45,000 nt of DNA, from positions 82,501 to 127,500 of the forward strand of contig JACVTC010000078.1 in the NCBI GenBank assembly GCA_016946835.1, read 5' to 3'. This document shows, piece by piece, positions 37,369 through 45,000 of this stretch; the first letter of the stretch is position 1, and every line of letters begins with the position of its first letter. Below the pieces are notes generated by a model. That model saw only the letters and a list, made by a program, of their open reading frames with translations, did no database searches and was not told where the DNA came from. The DNA comes from Neocallimastix lanati (nom. inval.) (lineage: Eukaryota > Neocallimastigomycota > Neocallimastigomycetes > Neocallimastigales > Neocallimastigaceae). The translations under genes and the position numbers were made by a program.

Positions 37369-37646
37369 TTTAAAGCATATACCTCCTATTTATAATAATA
37401 TATAAAAAAAAAAAATTATAAAGTCATATTTATTATTATTATTATTATTTTTCTTTATTAATATTTTTATTTTTTTATTTTATTTTATTTTATTTTTTTT
37501 TTTTTTTTTTTTTTTATTTTTTTTTTTTTTTATTTTATTAAATTATTTGTATAAAATTTTTCAGATATTTGTTGATATATAAGGAGATATGATATTATAG
37601 AATGATGTATAGAACTTTTTTTTTTTTTTTTTTTTTTAAATAAATA

Positions 37647-37677
<31 letters not shown>

Positions 37678-37770
37678 TTATATGTATAAATATTATATTA
37701 TTATATAATTATTATATTTATATATAATTATATTATTATATAACATATAGAACTGACGTATATGGTATTT

Positions 37771-37804
<34 letters not shown>

Positions 37805-37860
37805 CTCGATCATTTTTAGAATTTCTAATATATATAATCAATATATATTTAGTTTTAGTT

Positions 37861-38877
37861 TTAGTTTTGAGCAGCAGAACCTGGAATTAAATTTTTACTC
37901 ATAGCATAAGCATCCTAAAAAAAAAAAAAAAAAAAAAGTTTATATATATATATATATATATATTTAAATAAATTAATAAATAAAATAAATTATTTATATT
38001 ATATTTAATAATAAAAGTGACATTATATATAAAATGAGGATACTATTTTTTTAATATTATCCCTGTTTAAGAACTTACTTCACCATCAGCATAATATTTC
38101 TTTTCAATATCTTTAACACTTTTAAAATTTAAGTATTAAAATATATATATATATATATTTTAAAATTAATTATTAATATATATAAATATTAATATTAAAT
38201 AATAATTGATATTATTTAATTTATTTATTTATTTATTATATAAACTTAAAAAAAAAAAAATAAAATAAAAAGTATATTATATAAATATATATATTTACTC
38301 AAATTTCATAGTTTCTTTATATAAATGTAAAGCTGCTCTGTTACTCTTTCTAACATGTAATGATACAAATTGAGCATCGAAAACTTCAGCCATAGCTTTT
38401 TCTATCAATTATTAATTATTATTTTTATTTTTATTTTTTTTTTTTTTTTTTTTTGATATTACAAGTAATAAAAAAAAATAAAAAAATAAAAAATTAGTAA
38501 CGATAGCACATAACAAAATTTTAATGATCATATATATAAAATATGCATATATATATCATTTATAATAATAATAATAATAATAATAATTTATAAATATAAA
38601 ATTTTTTAGAATAATTACGAGATTGAGCCATTAATCTACTGGCAAGACCTAAACGACGATAAGATCTTAAAACAGATAAAGAAGTAATATGACCATGGGG
38701 TGGTTCAGATTGATCTTCTTCCCTACAATATTTTATTAATTTATATTCAATAATAATAAAAAAAAATTATTATTTAATTATATATAATAAATATATATAT
38801 TTCTTTTTATATATATTAATATCATATAATAATGAATATCCATTCTTCAATTCTTTAAATATATATAAATAAACATA

Positions 38878-38968
<91 letters not shown>

Positions 38969-40368
38969 TTTCTTTAATAAATTTTGAAAAACACTTCTTT
39001 AACATTAGATAATATTATAATAAAAATGATAATTGGTATTTATATATTTAGTGACTATTTAATTATTGATTATATATTATATATTATATATGTTTATTCA
39101 TTATTTATTATATTTATTGTAGTTTTTTATTGGTTTACGTGATGCTTGAATTTGTTTCTATTTTTTTTTTTTTTTTTTTTTATTTTTTTATTTTGATAAA
39201 ACAGTTATTACTATAGTATAATGATATATAAATCGGTAATTTGTAATAATTTAAATCATTTTATCCCTTTTCTTACTTCCCATAAATCATAAATCAATAC
39301 ATATATATATTATTTAATGCTTGTATTGAATACAAATTTGAAACAAATTTTAAAATGGAAAATTTTAAAAAAAAAACTTTAATTTTTTTTTTTTTTTTTT
39401 TTTTCTTTCTTTCTTTCTTTCTTCTAAATTGAATAAATTGACATAATGCATAATTTATCATTCATCTGATAACTTAATAAATGGATTATAAATATAATAA
39501 GAAATTTCTTTTTAATAGTAATTTGAAGAAAAAAAAATACATTTTTGCTAAAACATATCCGACAATTCTTCCTTGATGATCTTCAGCAACAAAAGATAAT
39601 TGAGGCCAAGTGACTTCATGGTATATATAATATTTCATTTGGTAATTTTCTGGAAGATTCCATAAATTACAATTTTGCATTTGCATTAAATCTTCAACTA
39701 TTAAATTTATTTGATATTTAATATATATATATATTGTATTAAAAATTTTAAATAATATATATATATAAGAAAAATTTGAAAAATTAAAAATGATTAATAT
39801 TAAATGTTTTATAAACGTATATTATATATCTAATATAAATTCATTTTTAAAAATATTAATGAAATTTGAATTTGATAAAGATATGAAAAACTTTTTTTTT
39901 TTTTAATAAATAAATATATTTTTAATATTATTCTTGCTTATAATTAATAGTAATAAATAATAATAACAACATTATTTTTATTATTATTATTATTATTAAG
40001 AATTATATCCAAATAATTAAAATACTAGTTAATTAAATTTCTATAATGTCATTATTTTTTGTATTATTTTATTTTACATTGTATATTATCGAAAATTATA
40101 TATATATATATAAAGATTTAAAATTTTATATCTATCAACTATTAATAAATTTTAAATAATTTCTATTATTGTTGAAAATCCAATTTCAATTCATTGCTGT
40201 TTTTTTTTTTTTTTTTTTTTATCATTCATCATTATTTTTTTTTATTTATAACATCTACATTTATTTAAATAAAATTACTTTAAATTATATCATTATAATA
40301 TAATTATTATATTATTATTATATTATTAATTGATGAAATTTACCTGTTGCTTGTCTAATATTTATCAT
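37861..40368 (-). CDS. NAA10: N-alpha-acetyltransferase catalytic subunit Naa10 (ARD1)
   Basis: Six exons on the minus strand: 40368-40344, 39697-39541, 38722-38619, 38401-38299, 38118-38079, 37914-37861, with GT-AG introns and consistent phases, giving 160 aa. The whole GNAT domain is present: M-I-N-I-R-Q-A start; [16 protein letters not shown] (substrate-binding region); [26 protein letters not shown] (catalytic strand); the acetyl-CoA P-loop R-R-L-G-L-A (about 83-88); [16 protein letters not shown]; and Y-Y-A-D-G-E-D-A-Y-A-M. These match Naa10 of animals and fungi nearly word for word. Naa10 with Naa15 forms the ribosome-bound NatA complex, which acetylates N-termini exposed after Met removal. 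The C-terminal tail after the domain is very short (about 12 residues) compared with animal Naa10, so disordered-tail functions are absent. The ATG is fixed by homology. Confidence 0.97.
38878..38964. repeat. (TTA)n array in NAA10 intron 2
   Basis: About 29 TTA units within the 818-base second intron of NAA10, the longest intron of that gene. Confidence 0.95.
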
Positions 40369-41263
40369 TTTGGTATTATCTGTCTTTCAATTAAAAAACC
40401 TCTACAAATTAAGAAATAAAAAAAAAAAAAAAGTATATTTTATATAATATGTAGTATAATAAAAAAAAATTTTTTTTTTAATAATTATATACTATATATA
40501 ATACATAATAATTAAAAAAATTTTTTTATAATACAGAAAATGTAAGATACAACAATCTTACATTAATGTAATTTTTACTTTTTACGTAGATTTAAAAAAA
40601 AAAAAAAATAAATAAAAAAATAAGAATAAATTATTTATATTAAATATTTTAATTGTTATTAAAAATAATATAAATAAAATTTTGTAAATCAATTGTTTTT
40701 TTTTTTTTTTTTGTTATTTAAAGTTAATATGAATAATAAATTATTGTTTTATTTTTTTATATTTAATAATAAATATGTATTTTATATATTAAATAAAAAT
40801 TAAATTATTTATATAAACATTTTATTACTCTATAAAAAGAATAGAGATAAAATTAATATATTAATTGTTTTTTTTTTTTGTTATTTAAAGAAATTAATAA
40901 ATTAATTTTTTTATATATTTATTTAATGATTAATATATAATTTATTGTAATAAAAATTTAAGAGATCTTTAATAAATATAATCCAATCATTAAATTGTAA
41001 TTTAGATTTTTACTTTATCTTTATTGGTGAATTAAAAGATGAAAAATATATAAGTTTTATATATATAAATGCATTTTTTTTTTACTTTCAGACATTTTTA
41101 TTTTTTTAACAATTAAGAAAGAAGAGTAAAAAAAAAAAATCAATTTTAAAGAAAGTTGAAGATAGATTATATTTTCTTTTAAATGAAAAATGTTGTGGTA
41201 AAAGGTAAGAAATTATGATAAAATTAAAAAGTTAAGAAGTTTATAAAAAAAGTATATATATAA

Positions 41264-41329
41264 GGATGAAAAACCTTTTCTGCAAAATTTTAATGAAAAT
41301 TCATGATTTTTTAAAATTTAAGTCTCTGA
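41264..41329 (+). ncRNA. Candidate C/D-box snoRNA-like unit 1
   Basis: AGGATGA (41263-41269; six of seven bases of the C-box consensus RTGATGA) and an exact D box CTGA (41326-41329) lie about 60 bases apart. They are enclosed by GTATATATA (41252-41260) and TATATATAC (41332-41340), which pair perfectly as a terminal stem. The interior carries TTTTCTGCAAA (D'-like) and AATGAAAATTCATGATTTT, shared with the second unit at 41571. The architecture fits a C/D snoRNA, but A/T-rich stems arise easily by chance here and no rRNA target was checked. Confidence 0.35.
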
Positions 41330-41570
41330 TATATATATACTTTTGAAAGAAAAAATATCAAAAAGTATTTATTATATTATATGAATAAAATAGTATACTA
41401 ATGAAAGTTACATTTTTATTTAAAAAATAGGTAATGAAAAAGGTGTATTAAAAAATAAATGAAGCGATTAAAAAAATAAGAATTTAAAAGGTAGAGAATA
41501 ATTTTGATATATTTTTATTTAAAATTATTTTTTATAAAAATAAAAAAATAGTAAAAATCATTAAATTAAA

Positions 41571-41634
41571 ATGACGAAAATCTTTTCTGCAAACTAAATG
41601 AAAATTCATGATTTTCTATAATTTAAGTCTCCGA
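41571..41634 (+). ncRNA. Candidate C/D-box snoRNA-like unit 2
   Basis: A diverged copy of the unit at 41264. It has ATGACGA (41571-41577; six of seven bases of the C box) and CCGA (41631-41634; three of four bases of the D box), with the same internal TTTTCTGCAAA, AATGAAAATTCATGATTTT and ATTTAAGTCTC just before the D box. Its flanks TCATTAAATT (41558-41567) and AATTTAATGA (41638-41647) pair perfectly although they share nothing with the flanks of unit 1. Conserved core plus different but paired ends is suggestive of selected RNA structure; still unproven. Confidence 0.33.
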
Positions 41635-42053
41635 TTAAATTTAATGATTTTAATTTATAATATAATAAATTTTAATATTGTAAAATTAAAAAATAAAATA
41701 TATTAAATATTAAATATATATTTTTTTTATTTTATTTTATTTTATTTTATAAAAAATTTTAGGTGGGTTGTAGTGTATTTTTATATTTATGTATATATTA
41801 TTTTTTAAAAAATAATGTAAATGATTAATAAAATGAAAAAAATAAATAATATTAAAAAAAAAAAAAATAGAATGTGTAATTTTAATTTATTTTGTGTATT
41901 TTTTTTTTTTTTTTATTTTAAATAATAAATATTTATTATAAAAAGGCATGTATTATAATAAATTTTTTTAGTGTTTATTTATTTGATATTTATTTTTTTT
42001 TAAAAAAAAATGAGTACTGTAATATATGTTTAAAGCAAATATTAGTTTAATTT

Positions 42054-45000
<2,947 letters not shown>

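Larger units (their letters stand above)
36012..37860. other. Convergent intergenic region, microsatellite-rich
   Basis: The 3' sides of the large gene (+) and NAA10 (-) meet here. It contains poly-A runs (about 36429-36463, 36665-36700, 36839-36860, 37326-37366, 37771-37801), (AAT)n at 36487-36555, and (ATAAA)n blocks. Nothing coding is seen. Confidence 0.7.
40369..42053. other. Intergenic region between TTLL9 and NAA10
   Basis: Both flanking genes are on the minus strand, so this is the promoter side of NAA10 and the 3' side of TTLL9. No protein-coding exon is seen. 40970-41640 is a little less AT-rich and holds the two related snoRNA-like units annotated separately. Confidence 0.6.

Overview
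The window comes from an extremely AT-rich eukaryotic nuclear genome. Genes sit in long stretches of nearly pure A/T, with long homopolymer runs, tri-, tetra- and pentanucleotide microsatellites, short AT-rich GT-AG introns, and Asn/Lys/Glu-rich proteins. Fungal-type housekeeping genes occur beside a flagellar-type tubulin glutamylase (TTLL9). A zoosporic fungus of the anaerobic gut group (Neocallimastigomycota: Piromyces, Neocallimastix, Anaeromyces and relatives) fits best. This is an inference from composition and gene content.

Layout. 1-1200: relics of a LINE (non-LTR) retrotransposon, including a decayed endonuclease domain. 4396-9934 (+): a 17-exon gene for a SAPS/SIT4-associated phosphatase regulatory subunit, reconstructed to 860 aa. 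11.4-11.7 kb: a decayed LINE reverse-transcriptase core. 12.28-13.57 kb (-): a 3' LINE fragment with a nonsense codon. 14354-15001 (-): a synaptobrevin/VAMP R-SNARE. 15-21 kb: gene-poor, with two perfect hairpins. 21153-21323 (+): a 56-aa RING-type zinc protein. 22428-23833 (+): a young, 5'-truncated LINE insertion with poly(A) and a 12-bp target-site duplication, followed by an older relic. 28833-36011 (+): one intronless 2392-aa protein with an N-terminal membrane anchor and a huge Asn/Ser-rich tail. 37861-40368 (-): NAA10. 42054-45000 (-, 5' end outside the window): TTLL9.

The genes are functionally unrelated housekeeping or cell-biology genes, namely phosphatase regulation, vesicle fusion, N-terminal acetylation and tubulin glutamylation. 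There is no operon-like organisation. The LINE fragments are one related family. Together the pieces cover endonuclease, reverse transcriptase, zinc knuckle and 3' UTR.

The strongest unusual signal is in TTLL9. One intron (44969 down to 44787) has no GT or GC dinucleotide on the coding strand. It has an exact U12-type ATATCCTTT donor, a TCCTTAAT branch site and an AC end, and it joins the protein exactly in frame. It is therefore a probable AT-AC minor-spliceosome intron. A second signal is a pair of related C/D-snoRNA-like units between NAA10 and TTLL9, each closed by its own, different terminal stem.
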